A stretch of 8,297 bases of DNA, from positions 1-8,297 of the forward strand of contig JAUWSZ010000072.1 of the NCBI GenBank assembly GCA_030609865.1. The letters are read 5' to 3'. Under the pieces are notes generated by a model. It worked only from the letters and a program-made list of their open reading frames with translations. It searched no databases and was not told the origin of the DNA. Both the position numbers and the translations under genes were made by a program. Below, one piece after another: positions 1-6,931 of this stretch. Source of the DNA: a bacterium. GTDB lineage: Bacteria; Desulfobacterota; DSWW01. How positions within the stretch are numbered: the stretch's first letter is position 1; the number at the start of each line of letters is the position of its first letter.

Positions 1-959
1 CCGACGGCGAGACGAACGTCCTCGAGCATCTGGCCTGCATTGAGTTCCACGACCAGGTACTTCTTCGTCCTCTCCGACGTGCTGCGCAGGATTTCTTCCG
101 GAAAGGGGTACAGGCTGATCGGTCGAACGAGCCCCACGCGAAGGTCAAGATCACGTGCCATCTTGACAGAGGTCTTGCAGATGCGGGCAGCCGTCCCAAA
201 GGCCACGAGAATCAGGTCCGCATCCTCGCTCTGCTTCTTTTCATACAGGACCGTTTCCTTCTTGACCCGTTCGTATTTCTCGACCAGCTTCCAGATGTGT
301 TTCTCGAGTTCCCCGTCCTCAAGATAGAGAGACTTGATCACATTCTGGGGCCGGCCCCCTTTCCGTCCGGTGAGCGCCCAATCCTTGGGCGGCAACTCCA
401 TCGGCGGAGGCAGCTCGCGAAGCAGGGGCTCCTTCATCTGGCCCAGTACAGCGTCACCGAGGACCATCACCGGGTTCCGGTATATGTCCGCATAGTCAAA
501 GGCCCGGGCGGTGAGGGTGTACAGTTCCTGCACCGAGTCCGGGGCCAGAACGATTACATGATAGTCCCCGTGCCCGCCCCCTTTCACCGCCTGCCAGTAG
601 TCTCCCTGTGAGGCCGAAATCCCGCCCAGGCCGGGCGAGCTCCGGGACATGTTCACGATCACGCCCGGAACCTCCGAGCCGGCCATGTAGGAGATCCCCT
701 CCTGCTTCAGGGATATGCCCGGGCTCGAAGACGAGGTCATGGCCCTCACACCGCTCGATCCGGCCCCGAGCAGCATGTTGATCGACGCGATCTCGCTCTC
801 CGCCTGAACGAAAACCCCGCCGATCTTCGGCAGCTCTTGAGAGAAATACTCCGGGATCTCGTTCTGCGGGGTGATTGGATAGCCGAAGTAGTATTTACAT
901 CCCGCGTCCATGGCGCCCATGGCGACGGCCTCGTTTCCTTTGACCAGCTTTCTTTTCAT
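1..959 (-). CDS. vorB: 2-oxoacid:ferredoxin oxidoreductase alpha subunit, VorB type (C-terminus cut by window edge)
   Basis: This is the pyrimidine/core (alpha) subunit of a 3-methyl-2-oxobutanoate (or 2-oxoglutarate) ferredoxin oxidoreductase. The enzyme oxidatively decarboxylates a 2-oxoacid to an acyl-CoA and passes electrons to ferredoxin in the cytoplasm. I read 319 residues, starting MKRKLVKGNEAVAMGAMDAG. The YPITP motif is at 27-31, the acidic ESE at 54-56, the conserved serine-rich stretch TSSSSPG at 75-81, and GGGHGDY at 127-133. The domain II region with AFGTAAR lies near 253-259, followed by the VRPISLYPFP segment at 278-287. Family members run about 350-360 residues, so roughly the last 35 are outside the window. 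ATG at 959 is preceded by an AGAAGAGAG-like ribosome site and lies 36 bp after the ferredoxin stop, so the two form one operon. The beta and gamma subunits would be expected just beyond position 1. The family is secure; substrate (branched-chain 2-oxoacid versus 2-oxoglutarate) cannot be settled from one subunit. Confidence 0.93.
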   Translation of the reverse strand, partial: MKRKLVKGNEAVAMGAMDAGCKYYFGYPITPQNEIPEYFSQELPKIGGVFVQAESEIASINMLLGAGSSGVRAMTSSSSPGISLKQEGISYMAGSEVPGVIVNMSRSSPGLGGISASQGDYWQAVKGGGHGDYHVIVLAPDSVQELYTLTARAFDYADIYRNPVMVLGDAVLGQMKEPLLRELPPPMELPPKDWALTGRKGGRPQNVIKSLYLEDGELEKHIWKLVEKYERVKKETVLYEKKQSEDADLILVAFGTAARICKTSVKMARDLDLRVGLVRPISLYPFPEEILRSTSERTKKYLVVELNAGQMLEDVRLAV

Positions 960-995
960 CAGGCTCTCTTCTCTACTCTGGGTTCTTGGATTCGC

Positions 996-1199
996 TTACC
1001 GCCAAACACGGATGCAGACATCCGGGCACATTTCCGCACACAGGGCACAGCCCGTACACTCCTCCATGTCGGTGATCTCGACGGGTGGATACCCCTTCTG
1101 GTTGTACCGCTTTTCAACAACCATGATCTTCTTGGGGCACACCTCGATGCAGAAATGACAACCTTTACAGCGCTCTCTGTCTATGGATACCTTTGCCAT
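996..1199 (-). CDS. Two-[4Fe-4S] ferredoxin, delta subunit of the 2-oxoacid:ferredoxin oxidoreductase
   Basis: A 67-residue protein with two complete CxxCxxCxxxCP motifs. The first cysteines are C11, C14, C17, C21 and the second are C48, C51, C54, C58, each set closed by a proline. This is the classic dicluster fold for two [4Fe-4S] clusters. The segment between them contains GYPPVEI (36-42), as is usual in VorD/KorD-type delta subunits. It sits directly upstream of the VorB alpha subunit, so its likely role is carrying electrons within that oxidoreductase rather than acting as a free ferredoxin; that is an inference from context. ATG at 1199 has an upstream AGAGGG ribosome site, and the gene ends with TAA. 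It is the first gene of the unit, with a candidate promoter at 1245-1274. A KorD or VorD label would both be defensible, so no symbol is given. Confidence 0.93.
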   Translation of the reverse strand: MAKVSIDRERCKGCHFCIEVCPKKIMVVEKRYNQKGYPPVEITDMEECTGCALCAEMCPDVCIRVWR

Positions 1200-1244
1200 C
1201 TTGGATTACCCTCTATCGCCGAATCGATTTTCGCGTATCAAGAA

Positions 1245-1274
1245 AAGTTAGCATTCCCGTTGTATTGGTGTCAA
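1245..1274 (-). promoter_or_regulatory. Candidate sigma-70 promoter for the ferredoxin-vorB operon
   Basis: On the minus strand a perfect TTGACA (-35, positions 1274-1269) is followed after 18 bp by TAACTT (1250-1245). The latter is preceded by TG one base upstream, giving an extended -10. The -10 hexamer itself matches the consensus at only three of six positions, so the extended TG would have to compensate. The site lies in the 79-bp gap between the plsB stop and the ferredoxin start and would give a leader of about 40 nt. Read by eye only. Confidence 0.45.
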
Positions 1275-1278
1275 AACC

Positions 1279-3954
1279 TCAGCGCGATTCTTCCGAGAAC
1301 AGTAACTGGGACAGGGTCCTCTTGTAACCGCCAATCTTCTCCCTGCCCGCCCCCTCGAATCGCAAAATCATGCCCCCTTTGGCCTTCGTCCTCCGGATGC
1401 AGCCTTGAGCGATCATGCAGGCAAGTGCATTGCGAAACACCAGGCTGGAGCTAGACTCGCGGCGCGATATGTCCCCTTTCCGGTACAGGCCGTCCCCCCA
1501 TCGGAGCACCTGGTTGTAGAACTCCTTCTCTTCGCACTCCTCCGATCCCAGGATCCTCTCGGCGGCGTTAAAGAAGATGTAGTAGGATTCAAAATAGTTC
1601 GTCAGGAGCCGGGCCAAGTAATTCAACGGAACGGGCTCTCGTACGCGAATCTCGTTCTGCTCTTGGAAATCGAGGTATCTTCTTCTCCCGGCGAAGTGGT
1701 CGCGCACGATCCTCCAATACGATCCAACAGGGTCTTCCCGCGGGAACAGAAATTCACGAGAGAAGATCTCGATGAAGACCCCGAGCCCTGAGAGAAAGCG
1801 AGGCTCCTGCAGCCGATCCGTCCTGTACAGGCGAAACACGTTTGCCGCCAGGGAAAAGGGCAGGAAGAAATGCAGGATATTGTTCTTGTAGTAGTCCAGG
1901 ATGATCCTCTTGTTGTCGCCCTACGCATAGATCGGCCCGTCCGGGTCATCCCACCGCTGCACGATCTTGTCCCCCACGAACCCCTCCAACGATTCCTCCA
2001 CGGCCCAGGGCAGGTTCTTGAGAACGAGCGATCTCCTGGCGCCCAGGTCCTGCAGCAGACGCAGCAGAAAAGAGGCATGCCTCGTCAACTCGGAGAGCGT
2101 GATCCCTCGCTTCGGGTGATTCAACAGGACGGTGGCCGCCAGGGCAGACGGCGTTACGGTCGTCACCTCGTTGATCGCGTAGCTGACACGGAGGGCCAGA
2201 TCCTCGACCATCCCGCGACGCCGGACCCCATCCATGCCGGCAAGATCGGATTGTTTTGCCTGAAGATACTCCCGGATGGACAAGGGCGGTGCAAACTGGA
2301 TGTAGACCCGCCCGTATTTCTTCTTCAGGAACCGCCTCGTCCTCAGGAGGCCCAGAAACCCCTCCTTCTCCTTTCGTCCCCCGCCCAGTTCCTTTGTGTA
2401 GCTCGACTCTTCGACGATCTTTTCGTAGGTGATCGATATGGGGACCAGCTGGAGATCTTCCGAAACCCCCTCCCCAAAGGCATCCAGTTCCATCGACAAC
2501 ATGCCCAGCTTCGGTTGCAGCAGCTTGCCCGTCCGACTTCGGGTTCCCTCGAGGAAGAATTCCTGAACATATCCCTCCCGCAACAACTTTCTCAGGTAGG
2601 TGCTGAAAACGGTTGCATACAGCTTCTGTCCCCGGATCGTCCTGCGTATGAAGAACGCCCCTGCCCTTCGGAAGATGTGACCCAACGGCCAGAACGACAG
2701 GTTCACACCGGCCGCAATGTGGGGGGGAGGCAGGTCGTTGTGATAGAAGACATACGACAAAACAAGATAGTCGAGATGGCTCTTGTGGCTGGGCATGAGG
2801 ATGACGGAACCCTTCCGGACCGCCGCCTTGACCCGTTCCAGCCCCTTCATGTCAACCGAGAACCCGCTGTAGATGTTGTTCCAGACCCATGTGAGCAACA
2901 GACTCAGGAATTCGATATAGGTGATCCTGTAGTCTGCAGCGATCTCGTCCGCGTATTTCTCTGCCCGCTTCATAATCTTTTCGAAGGACTTCCCCTCCGA
3001 GCGGGCGATCTCCCTGGCCTGATCACGGAGGGTACGGCTGCTCAAGATGGACTCCAGGATGTACTTCCGGGGCTTGATGCTCGGGCCTGTGATCTGCTTC
3101 TTGGCCAGGTCCAGTTCCCGGTGAAGATTCCACCGGATCTTCTTGAGCAGGAGGTCTTGTTCGAGGTGGATGTTCTCCTTCCTGTACGCCTGCAGGTTCA
3201 TCACCTGCCCCATGGTCACCATGGAATGGCGGGAATAGCGAAACAGGACGAGAACCTGGCGAAGACGACCTGGGGCATCCCTCCTCCCCAGGAGGACGTC
3301 GAGAAGCCCCTTCTGCACCTTCTCCGGCCCCTTACCCCAGAGAATCCCCATGGGAACCAGATAAACGGGTCGACGGCATTCGGCCTGGAACTGAACCAGG
3401 TCTTCGAGGAATTCTTTCGCCTCCGTGTAGCGCCGGCTTCCGAATCGCTGGTACCGCCGGAGGAAGAGCACCATGCTCCGGTGCCCCGCCGGGCCGTCCG
3501 GGTTCACGCCTGCATCGGGAGCAGGGGATCTCCCCTCCCCTTCGGACCTCCTCCGAATCCTTGTCCACAGGGCACGCAACATCTTGCCCACGGGCTGAAA
3601 CAGTACGAAAGAGGCAATCCCGTTTCCGTAAGACGCCAGGGGAAGCTGGAGCCGCAGGCAGGTGTAGTTCAAGAACAGATAGTACAGGAGACTGGCCCTC
3701 TCCATGACATAGATCACGTGGCCCGTCTCGTTCAGTTCCTTGAGCCGGTTTTCCTGCCAGGCAGAGAGGCGAATCGGCTTGAAGAACCGCCTGAAAAAGG
3801 CCCGCAGGAGCAAACCGTACCGGTCATGCATTTCCCGCCAGGGACCCACGCTCCTCATGTTCCCCCGTTTGGGGAGCCGTCGCCCGGCCTTGCGATTCGG
3901 GTGGCGTACCGCCTTCTCTTCTTTCTTTCGGTTAACCAAGCGCATCACGGTCAT
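1279..3954 (-). CDS. plsB: Glycerol-3-phosphate 1-O-acyltransferase PlsB, interrupted by an in-frame TAG at codon 678
   Basis: PlsB transfers an acyl chain to position 1 of glycerol-3-phosphate at the inner membrane, the first step of phospholipid synthesis. The full frame is 891 codons plus TGA; E. coli PlsB has about 807 residues, so the full frame is family-like in size. All four acyltransferase blocks are present: HX4D at 390-395 (HKSHLD), GAFFIRR at 432-438, FFLEGTRSRTG at 466-476 and VPISITY at 504-510. An amber codon at 1923-1921 (codon 678) would end the protein at 677 residues. Behind it, in exactly the same frame, 213 codons continue without another stop, including YYKNNILHFF at 688-697, which is typical of the PlsB C-terminal domain. 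The break is therefore a single codon, not a frameshift. ATG at 3954 overlaps the murI stop as ATGA; a second ATG at 3945 is possible. The gene could be a recent nonsense allele, a sequencing or assembly error, or recoded. No restart codon near the break looks convincing; the nearest is GTG at 1839. Confidence 0.9.
1921..1923 (-). other. In-frame amber (TAG) codon inside plsB
   Basis: The minus strand reads ATC TAT GCG TAG GGC GAC AAC AAG. The reading frame is open and PlsB-like for 677 codons before and 213 codons after the TAG. One base change would restore a sense codon such as GAG, CAG, AAG or TGG. None of the six other genes whose stops are visible ends in TAG: aminotransferase, engB, murI and lgt use TGA, and the ferredoxin and the 8114 fragment use TAA. 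plsB itself ends in TGA. This is compatible with TAG being rare or recoded, but the sample is far too small to show it. Confidence 0.9.
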
Positions 3955-4760
3955 CCCAGGTCCACGTATTCCACCTCGTTCATCGGAAGCTCGAGAATCT
4001 TCTCCCCGAGTTCCAGGAAGTGAAGCGAGCGATCCGTTAGGCAGATCGTGGGAGCACGCACTTCCTCGATGCCCTCTTCCTCCGCCGCCAGGCCGTGCTC
4101 CCGTAACGACGCAGCCACTTCGTTCGCCACCTCTTCCGCTGAATCCACCAGGGCGACATCCTTCCCCATCACCTGCGATAAGACAGGCTTGAGCAGGGGA
4201 TAGTGGGTGCACCCCAGCACCAGAACGTCGATTCCCTTGTCCTGGAGGGACCGCAGGTAACGCTCGGCCACCCGGTAGGTGACCTCGTCCTCGCTCCACC
4301 CCTCCTCCGCCAGCGCCACGAACAGGGGGCATGGAACAGAGGTTACCTCGATATCCCTACCGTAGCCTTCGATCGCCTCCTCGTACGCCCTGCTGCGTAC
4401 CGTGGCCAGGGTGCCGATCACGCCCACTCTGCGAACCCGAGAGGTGGAGGCCGCCTTCCTCGCCCCTGGCTGGATGACGCCGATGACAGGCATCTCGAAA
4501 TTCCTCCTCAGGTCCTCCAGGGCGAGCGACGAGGCCGTGTTGCAGGCTACGACCAGACATTTTACCCCTTTTTCCAGAAGAAAGGATGCATTCCGCATCG
4601 AGTACTTGAGCACCGTCTCCTTTGATTTCGTCCCGTAGGGAAGACGCGCGGTGTCTCCCAGGTAGATCAGCCTTTCGTGGGGCATACGCAGGGACAACTG
4701 CTTGAGAACGGTGAGGCCTCCGACCCCCGAATCGAAAACCCCGATCGGCTGTCTGTTCAT
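3951..4760 (-). CDS. murI: Glutamate racemase
   Basis: MurI interconverts L- and D-glutamate in the cytoplasm without a cofactor, supplying D-glutamate for peptidoglycan stem peptides. From ATG at 4760 the protein is 269 residues, normal for the family. The N-terminal DSGVGG is at 10-15, PYG at 41-43, and the two catalytic cysteines lie in ACNTAS (C73) and GCTHYP (C184). TDRS, seen near 242-245, is also expected in MurI C-termini. The frame extends upstream to GTG 4769 and TTG 4766, but GGGGAGGA at 4778-4771 is only about 1-2 bp from the GTG and fits ATG 4760 better. The stop overlaps the plsB start as ATGA, so the two are probably translationally coupled. A 210-bp gap with a palindromic repeat separates it from engB upstream. 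I see no convincing promoter of its own there. Confidence 0.96.
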   Translation of the reverse strand: MNRQPIGVFDSGVGGLTVLKQLSLRMPHERLIYLGDTARLPYGTKSKETVLKYSMRNASFLLEKGVKCLVVACNTASSLALEDLRRNFEMPVIGVIQPGARKAASTSRVRRVGVIGTLATVRSRAYEEAIEGYGRDIEVTSVPCPLFVALAEEGWSEDEVTYRVAERYLRSLQDKGIDVLVLGCTHYPLLKPVLSQVMGKDVALVDSAEEVANEVAASLREHGLAAEEEGIEEVRAPTICLTDRSLHFLELGEKILELPMNEVEYVDLG

Positions 4761-4770
4761 CTCCAACACA

Positions 4771-4778
4771 TCCTCCCC
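4771..4778 (-). promoter_or_regulatory. Ribosome binding site of murI
   Basis: GGGGAGGA on the minus strand is a strong Shine-Dalgarno sequence ending 10 bp before ATG 4760. It is too close to the in-frame GTG 4769 to serve it, so it favours the ATG start. TTG 4766, about 5 bp away, cannot be fully excluded. Confidence 0.7.
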
Positions 4779-4805
4779 TCGGTTTCTTCACGGACATAAG
4801 TTGAG

Positions 4806-4895
4806 GCGTTAGCAGTTAGCTTTTAGCCCACCCCCCTCCTCCGCGATGTTCCCGGGGGGTAACGGCTGGGAGCTAATAGCTAACGGCTAACAGCC
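4806..4895. repeat. Palindromic intergenic repeat, copy A, built of 7-bp units
   Basis: An imperfect inverted repeat lies between engB and murI. On the plus strand the right arm reads as consecutive heptamers AGCTAAT, AGCTAAC, GGCTAAC and then AGCC (4871-4895). The left arm is the reverse complement: GTTAGCA, GTTAGCT, TTTAGCC (4808-4828). The arms are separated by a C/G-rich centre with a short CCCGGGGGG tract. A second member of the same family lies at 7896-8010. No coding potential or transposase is associated with it. Function is unknown; as a transcript it would form a long hairpin between engB and murI. Confidence 0.8.
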
Positions 4896-4970
4896 AATAA
4901 ATTCAGTGGCTGTCTCCAATTTCGCCCGTGCCCGATCTCAGTGGGTGCCCACATTCCTTTTCCCTCTCCA

Positions 4971-5627
4971 TCAACTGCGGGTACGGTCGGATCCTTTTCT
5001 GCCGGCAGGGCCTTCGAGGGTCTTCCGGGAAGTGTTCGATTCGGCCTGATGGAACATGGCGGCCCGCATCCTCTTCCACAATACATCCTTTCCGAGACCG
5101 GTCTTGGCTGAAAACAGCACCAGGTCCGCATCCTGATCGAGTGATTTCTGCAACGCCTCTTTCCGCTTCGCCCGTTCCCCGGGGGACACCTTGTCCGCCT
5201 TCGTACAAACCGGGATGTAGGGGATGGAATACGAACAAAGCCAATCGTAGAGCATTCGATCGAGCTCGGAAAGCTCTCTTCGAATGTCCAGGATCCAAAC
5301 GACACTCACAAGCGTCTCCCGGTTGACCAGATAGGCATCGATCAGCTGCTTCCAGGCGTTCTGGACCGTCTTTGGAACCTTGGCATACCCATAGCCGGGC
5401 AGATCCACGAACCGGAATACGTCGTTCACGCGGAAAAAATCGATGGCCCTCGTCTTGCCCGGCGTCGAACTCACCGCAACGAGCCGCCTGCGCGTCAGCA
5501 GGGTGTTGATCAGCGAGGACTTCCCCACATTCGACCTCCCCGCAAACGCAATCTCCGGGAGAGGGAACCGGGGGAATCCCTTCGGATCACGGCACCGTTT
5601 CTCGAGTTCAACAGAAGTTACTTTCAT
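4971..5627 (-). CDS. engB: Ribosome biogenesis GTP-binding protein EngB (YsxC/YihA)
   Basis: EngB is a small TrmE-Era-type GTPase needed for late assembly of the large ribosomal subunit in the cytoplasm. The 218-residue protein shows every G motif in order: G1 GRSNVGKS at 30-37, the switch I threonine in SSTPGKT at 53-59, G3 DLPGYG at 75-80, G4 TKAD at 142-145 and G5 SAK at 173-175. The family is usually about 195-210 residues; the last 25 or so here (rich in S, R, K, G) are a non-conserved tail. ATG at 5627 follows GGAGAGG at good spacing and overlaps the aminotransferase stop as ATGA, implying translational coupling. The gene ends in TGA, with no T-tailed hairpin directly after it. Confidence 0.97.
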   Translation of the reverse strand: MKVTSVELEKRCRDPKGFPRFPLPEIAFAGRSNVGKSSLINTLLTRRRLVAVSSTPGKTRAIDFFRVNDVFRFVDLPGYGYAKVPKTVQNAWKQLIDAYLVNRETLVSVVWILDIRRELSELDRMLYDWLCSYSIPYIPVCTKADKVSPGERAKRKEALQKSLDQDADLVLFSAKTGLGKDVLWKRMRAAMFHQAESNTSRKTLEGPAGRKGSDRTRS

Positions 5628-6790
5628 CGCCTCTCCAAGAAATTGCCAATTCTCTCCAAAGCCTCCTCAATGTTCTCTTTCGAATTCGCATAGGTGAATC
5701 GGAGGTACCCCTCCGCATTCGGGCCGAAATCGATCCCCGGCGTCGTCCCGACCCCCGCGTGCTCCAGAATCTCAAAGGCAAACCGCCGAGAGTCGGTACA
5801 GAATTCCTTGGCATTCGCCAGGACGTAGAACGCCCCCGTGGGCTCCACCTCGATGCCGAACCCAAGCTTGCGAAGCCCGGCCAGCAGGAGGTTTCTCCTT
5901 TCGTTGTAGATCTCGCACATGGCTTCCACCTCCTGCCTCGCCTCGCGCAGTGCGGTCAGTGCCGCCCACTGAACGAAGGAATTGGCGGAAATGAAGAAGT
6001 TCTGCTGGAGCGTTTGCAGGGAGCGCATGAACGGCTCCGGAGCAATGACGTATCCGAGCCTCCAGCCCGTCATGGCGTAGAGCTTGGAGAATCCGTTCAG
6101 CACAAATGCGTCCTCCGAATATTCAAGGGCGCTGTGAGTCTCTCCCTCGTAGACCAGCCCGTGGTAGATCTCATCGGAGACGACAGACGGGCCCAGCCGG
6201 GTGAGCCTCTCCAGGATCTCGGCAGGAATGACGGTCCCGGTCGGGTTTGCGGGCGAATTGACCACGATGGCCCGGGTCTTCTCGCCCAGGCACTCCCGGA
6301 CGGCCCCCAGGGAATACTGAAACCCTTCCTTCTCGTAAACCGGGATGGTCTTGACCCGGGCACCCACGTACCGGATGAAATTCGGGTAGCACGGGTAGTG
6401 GGGGTCCGAAAGGATGACTTCGTCGTCCGGATGGCAGAGGACGGAAAAGGCCAGGAGCATGGCCGGGCTGGTTCCCGAGGTAACCAGGACCCGATTCGGT
6501 GTGATGGCCACGTTGTATTTTTCTGCGTACTCCCTGCAGATCTCCTCCCGGAGTTCCAGCAGGCCCAGGCTGTGGGTGTACTGGGATCTTCGGTCCTTCA
6601 GGGCCCGGATACAGGCCTCGCGAACGCAGGAAGGCGTCTCCAGATCCGGCTCGCCTATCTCCAAATGGATGATGTGCCTCCCCATGGCCTCGAGTTCCTG
6701 GGCCTTTTCCATGATCTCCATGGCCAGGAAGGGCTTCATCCCCCGCACGAGTTCCGGAACCGTCGTGTCCGGTTGTATGGGCTTCTTCAT
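5624..6790 (-). CDS. PLP-dependent class I/II aminotransferase (aspartate aminotransferase superfamily)
   Basis: This is a fold-type I aminotransferase that moves an amino group between an amino acid and a 2-oxoacid using pyridoxal phosphate. The 388 residues match the usual length. Visible landmarks are GEPDLETP (46-53), YTHSLGLLELR (71-81) in the place of the family's YT..G...LR, SGTSPA (105-110), NPTG (182-185), SDEIYHGLVY (205-214), the PLP lysine K236 in NGFSKLYAMTGWRLGY, and the carboxylate-binding arginine R364 in GYLRF. Sequence alone does not fix the substrate; aspartate, alanine or aromatic amino acids are all possible. ATG at 6790 has a GAAGGGAA-type site upstream; the frame runs further to about 6937 but that extension has no family resemblance. 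The gene leads the aminotransferase-engB unit and is divergent from lgt. Confidence 0.95.
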   Translation of the reverse strand: MKKPIQPDTTVPELVRGMKPFLAMEIMEKAQELEAMGRHIIHLEIGEPDLETPSCVREACIRALKDRRSQYTHSLGLLELREEICREYAEKYNVAITPNRVLVTSGTSPAMLLAFSVLCHPDDEVILSDPHYPCYPNFIRYVGARVKTIPVYEKEGFQYSLGAVRECLGEKTRAIVVNSPANPTGTVIPAEILERLTRLGPSVVSDEIYHGLVYEGETHSALEYSEDAFVLNGFSKLYAMTGWRLGYVIAPEPFMRSLQTLQQNFFISANSFVQWAALTALREARQEVEAMCEIYNERRNLLLAGLRKLGFGIEVEPTGAFYVLANAKEFCTDSRRFAFEILEHAGVGTTPGIDFGPNAEGYLRFTYANSKENIEEALERIGNFLERR

Positions 6791-6829
6791 CGTGTATTCC
6801 CTTCGCAGCAACAGAATCGACACCTCTTG

Positions 6830-6858
6830 AGCATATCCTGTAAATGCAGACGGCTCAA
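6830..6858 (-). promoter_or_regulatory. Weak candidate promoter for the aminotransferase-engB unit
   Basis: On the minus strand TTGAGC (6858-6853) and TATGCT (6835-6830) are 17 bp apart, each matching the sigma-70 consensus at four of six positions. The placement would give a leader of about 35 nt before ATG 6790. Hexamers this loose occur by chance. Confidence 0.3.
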
Positions 6859-6873
6859 GTATGCGATCACCGA

Positions 6874-6903
6874 TTGACAAGGGACGACGAGATTCGAAAC
6901 AAT
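6874..6903 (+). promoter_or_regulatory. Candidate sigma-70 promoter for lgt
   Basis: A perfect TTGACA at 6874-6879 is followed after 18 bp by AACAAT (6898-6903, four of six matches to TATAAT). Transcription would start near 6910, which excludes the upstream ATG at 6902 and fits translation from ATG 6932. Read by eye only. Confidence 0.4.
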
Positions 6904-6919
6904 GTGGCACACTCACATC

Positions 6920-6924
6920 GAGGG
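6920..6924 (+). promoter_or_regulatory. Ribosome binding site of lgt
   Basis: GAGGG lies 7 bp before ATG 6932. The alternative in-frame ATG at 6902 has no comparable site, so this decides the start in favour of 6932. Confidence 0.6.
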
Positions 6925-6931
6925 CCACTAC

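Noticed and set aside
837..1454. 205-codon plus-strand frame across the ferredoxin and the plsB 3' end
   Set aside because: It is antisense to the cysteine-motif ferredoxin and to plsB and shows no domain features.
1921..1923. Frameshift as the cause of the plsB break
   Set aside because: The frame before and after the TAG is identical: codon 678 is TAG and codon 679 onward continues PlsB sequence with no base missing or added.
1870..4023. 717-codon open frame on the plus strand opposite plsB
   Set aside because: It lies entirely antisense to plsB and the end of murI. Its product is rich in P, R, Q and H without domain motifs, the usual result of high-GC codon bias on the opposite strand. 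The minus strand holds clear PlsB and MurI motifs.
3955..4332. Upstream extension of the plsB frame to 4332
   Set aside because: The extra N-terminus overlaps murI in another frame, is rich in G, R and P, and has no PlsB resemblance. The ATGA junction at 3954-3951 is the natural start.
4941..4952. GTGGGTGCCCAC near-palindrome just after engB as a terminator
   Set aside because: The stem is only five base pairs with a two-base loop and no T-run follows on the minus strand.
5759..6877. 372-codon open frame on the plus strand opposite the aminotransferase
   Set aside because: Antisense shadow of a gene with all aminotransferase motifs; no recognisable domain or ribosome site of its own.
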